From positions 1 through 41,668 of the forward strand of contig JANQRV010000577.1 of the NCBI GenBank assembly GCA_028284395.1: DNA of 41,668 nt, in the 5' to 3' direction. Numbering within the stretch: the first letter of the stretch is position 1; every line of letters starts with the position of its first letter. Shown here piece by piece: positions 33,651-41,668 of the stretch. Under the pieces are notes generated by a model that was given only the letters and a program-made list of their open reading frames with translations, searched no databases and was not told where the DNA came from. This DNA is from Saprospiraceae bacterium. Lineage in GTDB: Bacteria; Bacteroidota; Bacteroidia; Chitinophagales; Saprospiraceae. A program made the position numbers and the translations under genes.

Positions 33651-35963
33651 ATGAAGCAATATTTAAAGCACCATGAATGGTGCATCATCGAGGATGGGTT
33701 TCATCCGGAATACAGCAAGGAATCTGAAAGTATTTTCAGTATTGGGAACGGCCGTTTTGGGCAGAGAGCAAATTTTGAAGAAAAGTACAGTGGTGAAACA
33801 TTACAAGGGAGCTATGTCGCTGGAATTTACTATCCTGATAAGACGAAGGTTGGATGGTGGAAGAACGGTTATCCAGAGTATTTTGCGAAGGTTCTGAATG
33901 CTCCAAATTGGATTGGAATCGACATTGAAATAGATGGGGAAGATCTGGACCTGCACAATGGGAAAGTGGAACAATTCCGTCGTACTTTAAACATGAAAGA
34001 TGGTTATCTCGAACGGACTTTCACCTTGTTAATGAAAAGTGGAAGAAGGGTCGAGGTCAGTGCCAAAAGATTCTGCAGCATCGCCAATGATGAGGTTGGT
34101 GCAATTCGCTATAGTCTAAAAGCTGTAGATTTTTCTGGAACCTTAAGTATCACGCCTTTTGTGGATGCGGACATCGTTAATCAGGACTCCAATTACGATG
34201 AGAAATTTTGGATCGGTCTTGAATCCAAAGCGAAGCGAAGACAAGCCTATGTTTTGGCAGAGACTAAAAAGACGGCGTTTAAGGTCTGCACTGGAACCAA
34301 ATTTGATATTTGGAAGAATGGAGAGACAATGGAGTTTAATGCCTATCGGATTGAAAAAGAAAAGTACGCAGGATGTGCTGTGGATGTACAGATCGCTGAG
34401 GGAGAGACAGTCGTCATCAACAAGTATGCTAGTATTATTTCTTCGATGAATTATTCCGATGACCAACTTCTTGAAACCTGCCGACAAAGGGTCAAGGCGG
34501 CATTTAATCAAGGTTTTGACCAACTGCTCGCTGATCAATCTGCAGCCTGGCATAGGAAATGGGAAGAAGCTGATATTGTAATAGAAGGAGATATCGCTGC
34601 ACAACAAGCCATTCGTTTTAATATTTTTCAACTATATCAGACCTACACGGGAGAAGATGAGCGACTTAACATTGGCCCCAAGGGATTTACTGGCGAAAAG
34701 TATGGGGGAAGTACCTATTGGGATACAGAAGCTTACTGCTTGCCTTTTTACCTGTCGACCGCTAGTGGACAAGTAGGACGAAAACTACTGGTATATAGAT
34801 ACAAGCACTTGCAAAAGGCCATCGAAAATGCTGCTAAACTTGGCTTTAAGGACGGTGCTGCACTTTATCCCATGGTTACAATTAATGGTGAAGAATGTCA
34901 CAACGAATGGGAAATTACTTTTGAAGAAATTCACAGAAATGGGGCCATTGCCTATGCCATTTTTGACTACATCCGCTACACGGGAGATCAAGCTTACTTA
35001 GTCGAGTATGGTTTGGAAGTATTAATTGGTATTGCACGGTTTTGGGCACAACGGGTTCATTTCTCACAACACCGCAACCTTTATGTGATGCACGGGGTGA
35101 CAGGGCCTAATGAGTATGAGAACAATGTAAATAATAACTGGTACACCAATTACATTGCCCGGTGGTGCATGCAATATGCCTTGGAAGCGTTGACTTACGT
35201 GGAAGCAGAAGCGCCGGAAAAATATCAAGCCCTGGAAGAACGCATTAAATTTTATAGATATATTGAAACCAATCACTGGAAAGAAATCATTGCGGGTTTC
35301 TATCTGCCGTCGGATGAGCAATTGGGAGTCTTTCTACAGCAGGATGGCTTCCTTGATAAGGAACTTTTGACGGTAGATGATTTGACAGATGATGATCGTC
35401 CGATCAATCAAAACTGGTCCTGGGATCGCATTCTGCGGTCGTGCTTCATTAAGCAGGCGGATGTGCTACAAGGGTTGTACTTTTTTGAAGATCACTTTGA
35501 TGAGGAAACGATCCGACGGAATTTTGATTTCTATGAACCAATGACCGTTCATGAATCTTCCCTGTCACCCTGTGTGCATGCCATTTTGGCAGCTAAACTG
35601 GATAAGAAAGAGAAGGCTTATGAAATGTATCTTCGAACGGCACGGTTGGATTTAGATGACTACAATAATGACACGGAAGACGGGCTTCACATTACCAGCA
35701 TGGCAGGTACGTGGATGGCTATAGTCAAAGGCTTCGGTGGGATGAGAGTGATGGATGGCCGGATCAACCTCAAACCATTCATTCCGGATAATTGGCAGGC
35801 TTACAGCTTCAAAGTTCGTTTTCGGGGTACTGTTCTTCAGGTCAATGTAGGACAAGGGCACGTTGCCATTGAGAATCAAGGTCCAAGCGAAATGGAAGTA
35901 TTTGTAAATAATCGAAGTTATTCGATTGCTGCTGACGAGAAAGTAGAAATCCAGCACATTTAA
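33651..35963 (+). CDS. GH65 glycoside phosphorylase, probably maltose phosphorylase
   Basis: A 770-aa cytoplasmic enzyme. ATG 33651 ('MKQYLKHHEW') is chosen over an upstream TTG. GH65 features: N-terminal beta-sandwich with 'ESIFSIGNGRFGQRANFEE' and 'GSYVAGIYYPDKTKVGWWKNGYPEYF'; catalytic (alpha/alpha)6 barrel with 'KYGGSTYWDTEAYCLPFYL', 'ECHNEWEITFEEIHRNGAIAYAI', and 'HGVTGPNEYENNVNNNWYTN', whose Glu488 is the expected general acid; 'VHESSLSPCVHAILA' for phosphate contact; 'TEDGLHITSMAGTW'. Expected reaction: maltose plus phosphate to glucose and beta-glucose-1-phosphate, fitting the PgmB gene 54 bases upstream. Other GH65 specificities (kojibiose, trehalose, nigerose) cannot be excluded by motif; the GH13 neighbour favours maltose. 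Confidence 0.9.
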   Translation: MKQYLKHHEWCIIEDGFHPEYSKESESIFSIGNGRFGQRANFEEKYSGETLQGSYVAGIYYPDKTKVGWWKNGYPEYFAKVLNAPNWIGIDIEIDGEDLDLHNGKVEQFRRTLNMKDGYLERTFTLLMKSGRRVEVSAKRFCSIANDEVGAIRYSLKAVDFSGTLSITPFVDADIVNQDSNYDEKFWIGLESKAKRRQAYVLAETKKTAFKVCTGTKFDIWKNGETMEFNAYRIEKEKYAGCAVDVQIAEGETVVINKYASIISSMNYSDDQLLETCRQRVKAAFNQGFDQLLADQSAAWHRKWEEADIVIEGDIAAQQAIRFNIFQLYQTYTGEDERLNIGPKGFTGEKYGGSTYWDTEAYCLPFYLSTASGQVGRKLLVYRYKHLQKAIENAAKLGFKDGAALYPMVTINGEECHNEWEITFEEIHRNGAIAYAIFDYIRYTGDQAYLVEYGLEVLIGIARFWAQRVHFSQHRNLYVMHGVTGPNEYENNVNNNWYTNYIARWCMQYALEALTYVEAEAPEKYQALEERIKFYRYIETNHWKEIIAGFYLPSDEQLGVFLQQDGFLDKELLTVDDLTDDDRPINQNWSWDRILRSCFIKQADVLQGLYFFEDHFDEETIRRNFDFYEPMTVHESSLSPCVHAILAAKLDKKEKAYEMYLRTARLDLDDYNNDTEDGLHITSMAGTWMAIVKGFGGMRVMDGRINLKPFIPDNWQAYSFKVRFRGTVLQVNVGQGHVAIENQGPSEMEVFVNNRSYSIAADEKVEIQHI

Positions 35964-35990
35964 ATCACCATGACATAAATTAAGAAAACC

Positions 35991-36515
35991 ATGAAAAGAT
36001 TGATCGCACTCTTTATTTTGTGGGCCTGCCTGTTTTCTTGCGGTCCGGACGATGTTAAGCAAGCACTGAAAGACAATGCACAGAATACAAGACCAACAGG
36101 CTCCTTTGCTCCTCCTCTGACTCCCGGTACCAGTACCGAAGCTAGCTTACTTACCGACGAAACGTGGGTCGTGGAATATTACGTGAATCCTGACAATTTG
36201 AAAAAAAATATTAAGTCGGAAAGCGGAAGGTGGTATCAATTCAAAGCGGATGGGACCTTTACCAATGGTCAATGGGAAGAACAAAGTGGAAATGGGTCCT
36301 GGTTTTTGAATTACCGGGAAGGTAAAACCTATCTGATGTGCGATAATTTATACGATGAACAGGATGTGGAGTGGGAAATTCAGGGTATTAATCAAGCACA
36401 GGATGCCATGTCTTGGGTGGCGACAACTAAGGGGTATCGAGACAGCGGGGGGATGGTGAAAATCATTCAGATGTTGTCTCGGCCTACTAAAGAGCAATTT
36501 GGTTATAAGGAATAA
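35991..36515 (+). CDS. Lipoprotein, lipocalin-like, in maltose operon
   Basis: A 174-aa protein starting at ATG 35991. The signal 'MKRLIALFILWACLFSC' ends in a lipobox-like LFSC, so it should be lipidated at Cys17. A Pro/Thr/Ser-rich linker follows (about 35-50), then a beta-rich domain: 'DETWVVEYYVNP', 'WYQFKADGTFTNGQWEEQSGNGSWFLNY', 'YLMCDNLYDEQDVEWEIQGI', 'DAMSWVATTKGY'. This pattern resembles lipocalin-like domains found in Bacteroidota lipoproteins ('fkaDGtf...G.W'). It lies 27 bases after the GH65 gene and 50 before the GH13 gene. A role in sugar binding or enzyme attachment is plausible but not shown. Confidence 0.75.
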   Translation: MKRLIALFILWACLFSCGPDDVKQALKDNAQNTRPTGSFAPPLTPGTSTEASLLTDETWVVEYYVNPDNLKKNIKSESGRWYQFKADGTFTNGQWEEQSGNGSWFLNYREGKTYLMCDNLYDEQDVEWEIQGINQAQDAMSWVATTKGYRDSGGMVKIIQMLSRPTKEQFGYKE

Positions 36516-36565
36516 CTTTTGCCTGGGCACTGTGTTCTCGAAGTAGAGATTTTTGGGCCTGGATT

Positions 36566-38533
36566 ATGCAAATCAAATGGGGAACTATGTATAGAATGGC
36601 AGTTCTGGTGCCTGTACTAATGCAATGTGCTTTGCTTTTGGCGCAAGATCCTATAGAAAGTATTTACGATGATGATCCGATGCAACGCTTTCCGATTGGT
36701 GTCAAAGAATCTACGCATCAAATTTTTGAAGCCAATGGCGGTACAATAGACCATAGTAGGGTAGAACCCCCTTTCTGGTGGACCGGTATGGTCAACACCG
36801 AGCTACAAATACTGCTCTACGATCAAAATATTGCAGATTTCAAAGATGTTGAAATTGATTACCCAGGAGTGAGTATTGTTCGGATAGATCGGGTAGAAAA
36901 TCCAAATTACATTTTTTTAACGCTGAACATCGCTCCGGAAACAGAACCCGGCCATTTTTCGATAACATTGGCAGGAGGTTTTGAGCAATACGTCTACCAA
37001 TATGAATTAAGGGAGAAGCCTGAAGATCCTTCGCGGATCCAAGGAATTGATGCTTCGGACATTCTTTACTTGGTGATGCCCGACCGATTTTCCAACGGCG
37101 ACCCTTCCAATGACAGTTTCGAGGATATGAAACAGGTGGGAGTCAATCGAGATAAGTTGCTGTTTAGACATGGTGGCGATTTAGTAGGTGTCATGGAACA
37201 TCTTGATTATTTGGAGGAACTTGGAATGACTGGAATTTGGTTGAATCCCGTTTTTGAAAACGACCAACCTTACGATTCTTATCACGGCTATTCGATTACC
37301 GATTTCTATCGGGTGGATAAGCGTTTGGGGACCAACGAACAATACAGGCATTTCGTTGAATTATGCCATGCCAGAGGAATGAAAGTTGTTATGGATGTCA
37401 TCTTCAATCACGTTGGTGATGAGCACTGGTGGATTCAGGATTTACCTTCTAGTGATTGGATTCATCAATTTGATCAATATACTGCTTCCAGTTTTCGGGC
37501 GCCAGTATTAATGGATCCCTATGCGGCCGAGAAGGACAAGGAAATTGTTTCTAATGGCTGGTTTGATCGTCATATGCCGGATTTGAATCAACAAAATGAA
37601 TTTCTGGCAACCTATCTGATCCAGAACAGCATTTGGTGGACCCTTTTCTCCGGATTAGATGCTTTTCGAATCGATACCTATTTTTATCCCGACCCAAAAT
37701 TCATGGCAACTTGGGGCCAGCGAATGCAAGAGGAGTTTCCAAAACTCTCATTTTTTGGAGAAACATGGGTGCATGGAGCAGTCACGCAAGCACAATTTAC
37801 CCAAAACAATCAGTTGCGTGAAAATTTTAATTCACACCTTCCAGCCGTCACGGATTTCCAGATGCACTACGCTTTTTATGACGCGCTGAAACAAGAGCAA
37901 AGCTGGACCGGCGGTGTCTCAAAAATCTACTATACACTGGCGAAAGACTTTGTATACGAAGATCCCTATCGCAATGTATTGTTTTTGGACAACCACGATA
38001 AAAGTAGGTTATTTAGTGAACTAGGAGAAGATGTTAACAAGTTGAAGAGTGGACTGGCAATGTTGCTGACCATGCGTGGCATACCTTGCATTTACTATGG
38101 GACGGAGATTCTCTTAAAAGGAGTTGGAGGTATGTTTGGTGAAGCTGGTCGCGTCGACTTTCCCGGAGGATGGCGAGGGGATAGCGAAAACAAATTTAGA
38201 GCAGAGGGACGTTCCGAGCAGGAGCAAGATGTTTTTGAATTTGTTCAAGCATTGGCTAGATATCGGTCGTCTACCACTGCTTTGCAAGATGGTAAGTTGA
38301 TGCAATTCGTACCAGAAAATGGCATTTACGTATACTTTAGATATGATGACGCGACTACCGTAATGATCATTTATAATTCCAATGATCGAGTTATCAACCT
38401 AGATACGGCCAGATTTTCAGAACAGCTGGATAAATTTACCGAGGCAATAAATATCCTGAGTGGTCAATCGATGCCAGATATATCTAACCTGAACTTACAA
38501 GCCCGTGAAACCTTGATGTTGGAATTGCATTGA
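36566..38533 (+). CDS. GH13 alpha-amylase / neopullulanase-like enzyme, secreted
   Basis: A 655-aa protein. ATG 36566 gives a signal peptide with cleavage near LLLAQ-D (residue about 28); ATG 36587 is a possible shorter start. Residues about 35-150 are a cyclomaltodextrinase-type N-terminal beta domain. The catalytic barrel carries all GH13 blocks: 'DVIFNH' (region I), 'HMPDLNQQN' (region V), 'GLDAFRIDTYFYPD' with nucleophile Asp370 (region II), 'SFFGETW' with acid/base Glu399 (III) and 'FLDNHDKSR' with Asp478 (IV). The C-terminal about 80 residues form the beta domain. This is the SusA/neopullulanase type that cuts starch or maltodextrins to maltose-size products in the periplasm or at the surface. 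It is the last gene of the operon and ends nine bases before the convergent mltG. Confidence 0.9.
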   Translation: MQIKWGTMYRMAVLVPVLMQCALLLAQDPIESIYDDDPMQRFPIGVKESTHQIFEANGGTIDHSRVEPPFWWTGMVNTELQILLYDQNIADFKDVEIDYPGVSIVRIDRVENPNYIFLTLNIAPETEPGHFSITLAGGFEQYVYQYELREKPEDPSRIQGIDASDILYLVMPDRFSNGDPSNDSFEDMKQVGVNRDKLLFRHGGDLVGVMEHLDYLEELGMTGIWLNPVFENDQPYDSYHGYSITDFYRVDKRLGTNEQYRHFVELCHARGMKVVMDVIFNHVGDEHWWIQDLPSSDWIHQFDQYTASSFRAPVLMDPYAAEKDKEIVSNGWFDRHMPDLNQQNEFLATYLIQNSIWWTLFSGLDAFRIDTYFYPDPKFMATWGQRMQEEFPKLSFFGETWVHGAVTQAQFTQNNQLRENFNSHLPAVTDFQMHYAFYDALKQEQSWTGGVSKIYYTLAKDFVYEDPYRNVLFLDNHDKSRLFSELGEDVNKLKSGLAMLLTMRGIPCIYYGTEILLKGVGGMFGEAGRVDFPGGWRGDSENKFRAEGRSEQEQDVFEFVQALARYRSSTTALQDGKLMQFVPENGIYVYFRYDDATTVMIIYNSNDRVINLDTARFSEQLDKFTEAINILSGQSMPDISNLNLQARETLMLELH

Positions 38534-38542
38534 CGGGAATGC

Positions 38543-39580
38543 TTACCGGAGGCCACGTCGTCGTAGATTTTGTCTGTACCTTGAAGCGTTTTTGTTATGG
38601 CCTGCAAGGGTTTTAGCAAAAGAATGAAAACCTGTGCCATCTCCTTTGGCGCAAAAAAAGATGTATTCATGTTTCTCTGCATTCAAAACAGCGTCAATAC
38701 TGGAAATTGAAGACATGGCTATGGGGCCCGGCGGTAATCCTGCATATCTGTATGTATTGTAAGGAGAATCAAACTTTATGTGGCGATTCAGGACTCTTCT
38801 GACATTGAATTCACGTGTCGCGAAAACGGCGGTAGGGTCAGCTTGCAAACGAATGTTTTGTTTGAGGCGATTCAAGTATACGCCCGCAATCCTTGGTTTT
38901 TCTTTTTCTTGCAGGGTTTCTTTTTCCACGATGGAGGCAAGTGTGTAGACTTCTGCCTGACTCAGACTGATGGCCTTTGCTTTTTTTAGCCGGTTGTTTT
39001 TGTTCCAAAAGGCATAATGTTCGGCAACCATCCGGTCGATGAATTTTTCAGGATTGGTATTCCAATACATTTCATAGGTATTTGGAATAAAGAGACTCAT
39101 CAATGTTTCTTTGGTGTATCCAATATCTCTAAGGAATTCTTTATTTGAGAAAAGGTCCAACAATTCCTGTTCTTCCGCTTCAATAAAACTTGCTACTTTT
39201 TTAGCGACATTCTTTGGCATTCGCTCATTATTCAAAACGACTTTTACCGGAGCTTGTGAACCGGTGCGTAAGTGCCGGATTAGCTGGATATTTGTCCATC
39301 CAGGTTTCAACTCAAATCTGCCGGCACGCATGCTAGCTCTCTTGTATTTCATGTAGTCCGCCAGCCGGCGGAATGAGGCCTCATTTTGAATGACTCCTTT
39401 TTCATCCAGTATTGCAACAATGTCTTCAAAGGTACTGCCGGTGGGAAAATAGACGTAGGGGTCTTCTAGCTCATCGGGGACGGCTTTAGCATCGATATAG
39501 TTTGTATAGTAAACCCAACCGCCGATTAGGGAGAATAAAAGAGCAGTCAGAGAAGTGTAGAAGACGGATCTTTTCATCAT
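38543..39580 (-). CDS. mltG: Endolytic murein transglycosylase
   Basis: A 345-aa protein starting at ATG 39580 (a second ATG follows directly). A single N-terminal membrane segment ('SVFYTSLTALLFSLIGGWVYYT') anchors it in the inner membrane, with the catalytic domain in the periplasm. After a LysM-like region ('YVYFPTGSTFEDIVAILDEKGVI'), the YceG/MltG domain shows 'LFIPNTYEMYWNTNPEKFIDRM', 'VYTLASIVEKETL' with the catalytic Glu, 'VYLNRLKQNIRLQADPT', 'SPYNTYRYAGLPPGPIAMSS' and 'FCAKGDGTGFHSFAKTLAGHN'. MltG cleaves nascent glycan strands and sets their length. It follows panB by 21 bases, probably as one operon. Confidence 0.93.
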   Translation of the reverse strand: MMKRSVFYTSLTALLFSLIGGWVYYTNYIDAKAVPDELEDPYVYFPTGSTFEDIVAILDEKGVIQNEASFRRLADYMKYKRASMRAGRFELKPGWTNIQLIRHLRTGSQAPVKVVLNNERMPKNVAKKVASFIEAEEQELLDLFSNKEFLRDIGYTKETLMSLFIPNTYEMYWNTNPEKFIDRMVAEHYAFWNKNNRLKKAKAISLSQAEVYTLASIVEKETLQEKEKPRIAGVYLNRLKQNIRLQADPTAVFATREFNVRRVLNRHIKFDSPYNTYRYAGLPPGPIAMSSISSIDAVLNAEKHEYIFFCAKGDGTGFHSFAKTLAGHNKNASRYRQNLRRRGLR

Positions 39581-39601
39581 TTTTTGAGTACAACGTAGGG
39601 T

Positions 39602-40420
39602 TTAATATTGTTCCTTCTCATTTGGGAAATCCCCGGATTTAACATCTTGCACATATTGATTAACCGCCTCTTTGATTGTCTCGAATAATTCGAGATATCT
39701 CCGCAAAAATCGAGGATGAAAATCTTTGGTGATGCCTAGCATGTCGTGTGTGACCAGTACTTGGCCGTCAGCATCTGGTCCTCCTCCAATTCCAATAGTG
39801 GGAATCACTAATTGTTCGGAGACTACTTTGGTTAGATTAGCCGGAATCTTTTCGAGTACAATGCTGAAGCATCCCAAATCCTCTAATAGTTGCGCATCTT
39901 GAAGGAGCTTTTGTGCTTCCTGTTCTTCCTTAGCTCGGACGGTATAGGTGCCAAACTTGTAAATTGATTGTGGGGTTAGCCCAAGATGCCCCATGACCGG
40001 TACACCGGCACTCAATATCCGTTTGACGGATTCTTCTACTTCTGAGCCTCCCTCCAATTTGATGGCATGTGCGCCAGCTTCCTTCATGATTCGAACGGCA
40101 GATTCCAGTGCTACCTTTGAATTGCCTTGATAGGAACCGAAAGGTAGATCTACTACTACCAGTGCTCTTTTAACGGCCCTGATGACTGATTGTGCGTGAT
40201 AGATCATTTGATCCAAAGTAATGGGAAGTGTTGTTTCATGTCCCGCCATTACATTGGAAGCTGAATCGCCGACCAGGATGATATCGATTCCTGCCGCATC
40301 GACAATTTTTGCCATGGAGAAATCATAGGCTGTAAGCATGCTAATTTTTTCTCCCCTGGCTTTCATCGCCCGCAATACATGAGTAGTTATTCTCTTGACT
40401 TCTTTGGTCGCTGCTGACAT
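39602..40420 (-). CDS. panB: 3-methyl-2-oxobutanoate hydroxymethyltransferase
   Basis: A 272-aa cytoplasmic enzyme, first committed step of pantothenate/CoA synthesis: it transfers a hydroxymethyl group from 5,10-methylene-THF to alpha-ketoisovalerate to give ketopantoate. ATG 40420. Motifs: 'MLTAYDFSMAKIVDAAGIDIILVGDSASNVM' near residues 24-54 with the metal-binding Asp, 'DLPFGSY' near 93, 'AHAIKLEGG' near 118, 'GVPVMGHLGLTPQS' near 138, 'FSIVLEKIP' near 185 with the catalytic Glu, and 'IPTIGIGGGPDADGQVLVTHDMLG' near 205. Length matches the family. It leads an operon with mltG and has a candidate promoter at 40449-40479. Confidence 0.95.
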   Translation of the reverse strand: MSAATKEVKRITTHVLRAMKARGEKISMLTAYDFSMAKIVDAAGIDIILVGDSASNVMAGHETTLPITLDQMIYHAQSVIRAVKRALVVVDLPFGSYQGNSKVALESAVRIMKEAGAHAIKLEGGSEVEESVKRILSAGVPVMGHLGLTPQSIYKFGTYTVRAKEEQEAQKLLQDAQLLEDLGCFSIVLEKIPANLTKVVSEQLVIPTIGIGGGPDADGQVLVTHDMLGITKDFHPRFLRRYLELFETIKEAVNQYVQDVKSGDFPNEKEQY

Positions 40421-40448
40421 ATGCGATAGCTAATAAATTGTAAGAAAC

Positions 40449-40479
40449 CAAAACTACTTATTTCCTGTCTTTTTGTCAC
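40449..40479 (-). promoter_or_regulatory. Candidate promoter of panB-mltG
   Basis: On the minus strand TAGTTTTG (40456-40449) is an exact -7 element; the -33 position has GTG (40479-40477) instead of TTG, spaced by 20 bases. The leader to ATG 40420 would be about 25 bases. Confidence 0.4.
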
Positions 40480-40544
40480 GGTTTGCGCGAGTAAAAGTAG
40501 CTTTTTACATAAAAATGTCAGCAATTGACAACCGGAAATGAACT

Positions 40545-40576
40545 TTTGACACATTCCGGAAAGATTGTATCTGTTG
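40545..40576 (+). promoter_or_regulatory. Weak candidate promoter of dnaK
   Basis: TTTG at 40545-40548, a 19-base spacer, then TATCTGTTG at 40568-40576, which is one base longer than TAnnTTTG. It would leave a leader of about 60 bases. No CIRCE element is seen in the region. Confidence 0.25.
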
Positions 40577-40640
40577 GCATGTACCTTGATAGAGTGAAGA
40601 TAGTATCAATAACAAAAAGAATATCTAAAAATCTGATAAC

Positions 40641-41668
40641 ATGGGTAAAATAATCGGGATTGATTTAGGAACCACCAATTCTTGTGTGGCAGTGATGGAA
40701 GGTAATGAACCTGTGGTGATTCCAAATGATGAAGGAAAACGTACTACACCATCGGTTGTGGCATTTATGGATAATGGTGAGCGCAAAATCGGTGACCCCG
40801 CTAAGCGCCAGGCTATTACCAACCCTACGCGTACAATTGCCTCGATCAAGAGATTTATGGGGCAACGGTATTCTGAAGTAAGTGGTGAGGCAGATCATAT
40901 GGCATACAAAGTGATTAAGGGAGATAATGATACCGTAAGAGTAGAGGTAGATGGTCGTAAATATACTCCGCAGGAACTCTCCGCAATGGTTTTGCAAAAG
41001 ATGAAGAAAACTGCGGAAGACTTTTTGGGGCAAGAAGTGACGGAGGCAGTGGTTACTGTACCGGCTTACTTCAATGACTCACAAAGACAAGCAACTAAGG
41101 AGGCAGGTGAAATTGCGGGTCTGACAATCAAAAGAATCATCAATGAGCCTACTGCCGCTGCCTTAGCCTATGGTCTTGATAAGCGCACCAAAGATATGAC
41201 AATTGCTGTCTATGATCTCGGTGGCGGAACATTTGATATTTCCATTCTCGAATTGGGTGATGGTGTTTTCGAAGTAAAATCCACTAATGGAGATACGCAC
41301 CTGGGGGGAGATGATTTTGATCGGGTAGTTATCAATTGGTTGGCTGAATCTTTCCAAAATCAGGAGGGAATAGACTTGCGCAAAGACCCAATGGCTCTGC
41401 AAAGACTCAAAGACGCGGCAGAGAAAGCAAAGATCGAACTTTCATCCACTACCGAAACAGAGATTAACTTGCCGTATATTACCGCAGTGGATGGTGTTCC
41501 CAAGCACTTGGTCTTGAAGCTGTCCAGGTCGAAATTCGAGCAATTGGCGGATTCGCTCGTCAGTAGAACGATAGAGCCCTGCCGTCAGGCATTGGAAGAT
41601 GCCGGTTTGCAAAAAAATGAAATCGATGAAGTGATTCTCGTCGGAGGGTCCACTAGGATTCCTCGGAT
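40641..41668 (+). CDS. dnaK: Chaperone DnaK (Hsp70), 5' part
   Basis: ATG 40641; the frame is open to the right edge, covering 342 complete codons of about 640. This is the ATPase domain of Hsp70: 'GIDLGTTNSCVAVMEG' near residue 6 (phosphate 1), 'VTVPAYFNDSQRQATKEAGEIAGL' near 138, 'IINEPTAAALAYG' near 167, 'VYDLGGGTFDISILE' near 190 (phosphate 2) and 'LVGGSTRIP' at the edge (adenosine motif). It refolds and disaggregates proteins with DnaJ and GrpE. The substrate-binding half is outside the window. The start has no clear Shine-Dalgarno sequence, as usual in this phylum. Divergent from panB. Confidence 0.97.
   Translation, partial: MGKIIGIDLGTTNSCVAVMEGNEPVVIPNDEGKRTTPSVVAFMDNGERKIGDPAKRQAITNPTRTIASIKRFMGQRYSEVSGEADHMAYKVIKGDNDTVRVEVDGRKYTPQELSAMVLQKMKKTAEDFLGQEVTEAVVTVPAYFNDSQRQATKEAGEIAGLTIKRIINEPTAAALAYGLDKRTKDMTIAVYDLGGGTFDISILELGDGVFEVKSTNGDTHLGGDDFDRVVINWLAESFQNQEGIDLRKDPMALQRLKDAAEKAKIELSSTTETEINLPYITAVDGVPKHLVLKLSRSKFEQLADSLVSRTIEPCRQALEDAGLQKNEIDEVILVGGSTRIPR

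Overview
The window is 41.7 kb of an ordinary-looking chromosome from a member of the phylum Bacteroidota, most likely the Saprospiria (the phylum is well supported, the class is inference). The signs are: one protein with a gliding-motility-associated (type B) and two with type A C-terminal sorting domains of the type IX secretion system; a DUF1501/DUF1800 cluster; 'GC-x-DP-x-A-x-N-x-NP' repeats; weak ribosome binding sites; and several promoters fitting the Bacteroidota TTTG / TAnnTTTG pattern. I see no tRNA, rRNA, insertion sequence, prophage or CRISPR array.

Layout. 1-7.3 kb: a secreted SH3-like protein, a 105-aa CPxCG protein, a 1037-aa surface protein with nine Ig-like repeats, a DUF1508 protein and a 150-aa orphan. 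7.3-9.2 kb: a long non-coding leader and a SARP/BTAD-type regulator. 9.2-16.3 kb, minus strand: App1-like phosphatase, a 981-aa zinc-peptidase/beta-propeller/outer-membrane-barrel protein, a LuxC-type acyl-CoA reductase, DUF1415 and an RluA-family pseudouridine synthase. 16.3-21.6 kb: a MoxR-type AAA ATPase and a roughly 1430-aa three-pass membrane protein with a cytoplasmic degenerate vWA-like domain and a large periplasmic sensor-like half. 21.9-25.8 kb: a papain-fold pseudopeptidase, TilS, a thioredoxin-like T9SS cargo protein, and a stand-alone HsdR-N nuclease-like protein. 25.8-32.7 kb, minus strand: three DUF1800 paralogues followed by DUF1501. 32.9-38.5 kb: a maltose/starch operon (beta-phosphoglucomutase, GH65 phosphorylase, lipoprotein, GH13 amylase). 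38.5-40.4 kb, minus strand: panB-mltG. The 5' part of dnaK runs off the right edge.

How genes work together. The GH13 enzyme should release maltose or maltodextrin outside the cytoplasm, the GH65 enzyme would phosphorolyse it to glucose and beta-glucose-1-phosphate, and PgmB would convert the latter to glucose-6-phosphate. The MoxR ATPase and the membrane protein look like one device coupling an extracytoplasmic sensor to a cytoplasmic AAA machine. This pair is the best candidate for an undescribed system. Its start region also holds an unresolved reading-frame problem: the coding frame opens without a normal start codon, but a -1 slip at a CCCTTTT heptamer after the overlapping ATGA would join it to an ATG.

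Several start codons were moved from alternative TTG codons to internal ATG codons; the reasons are given in each entry.
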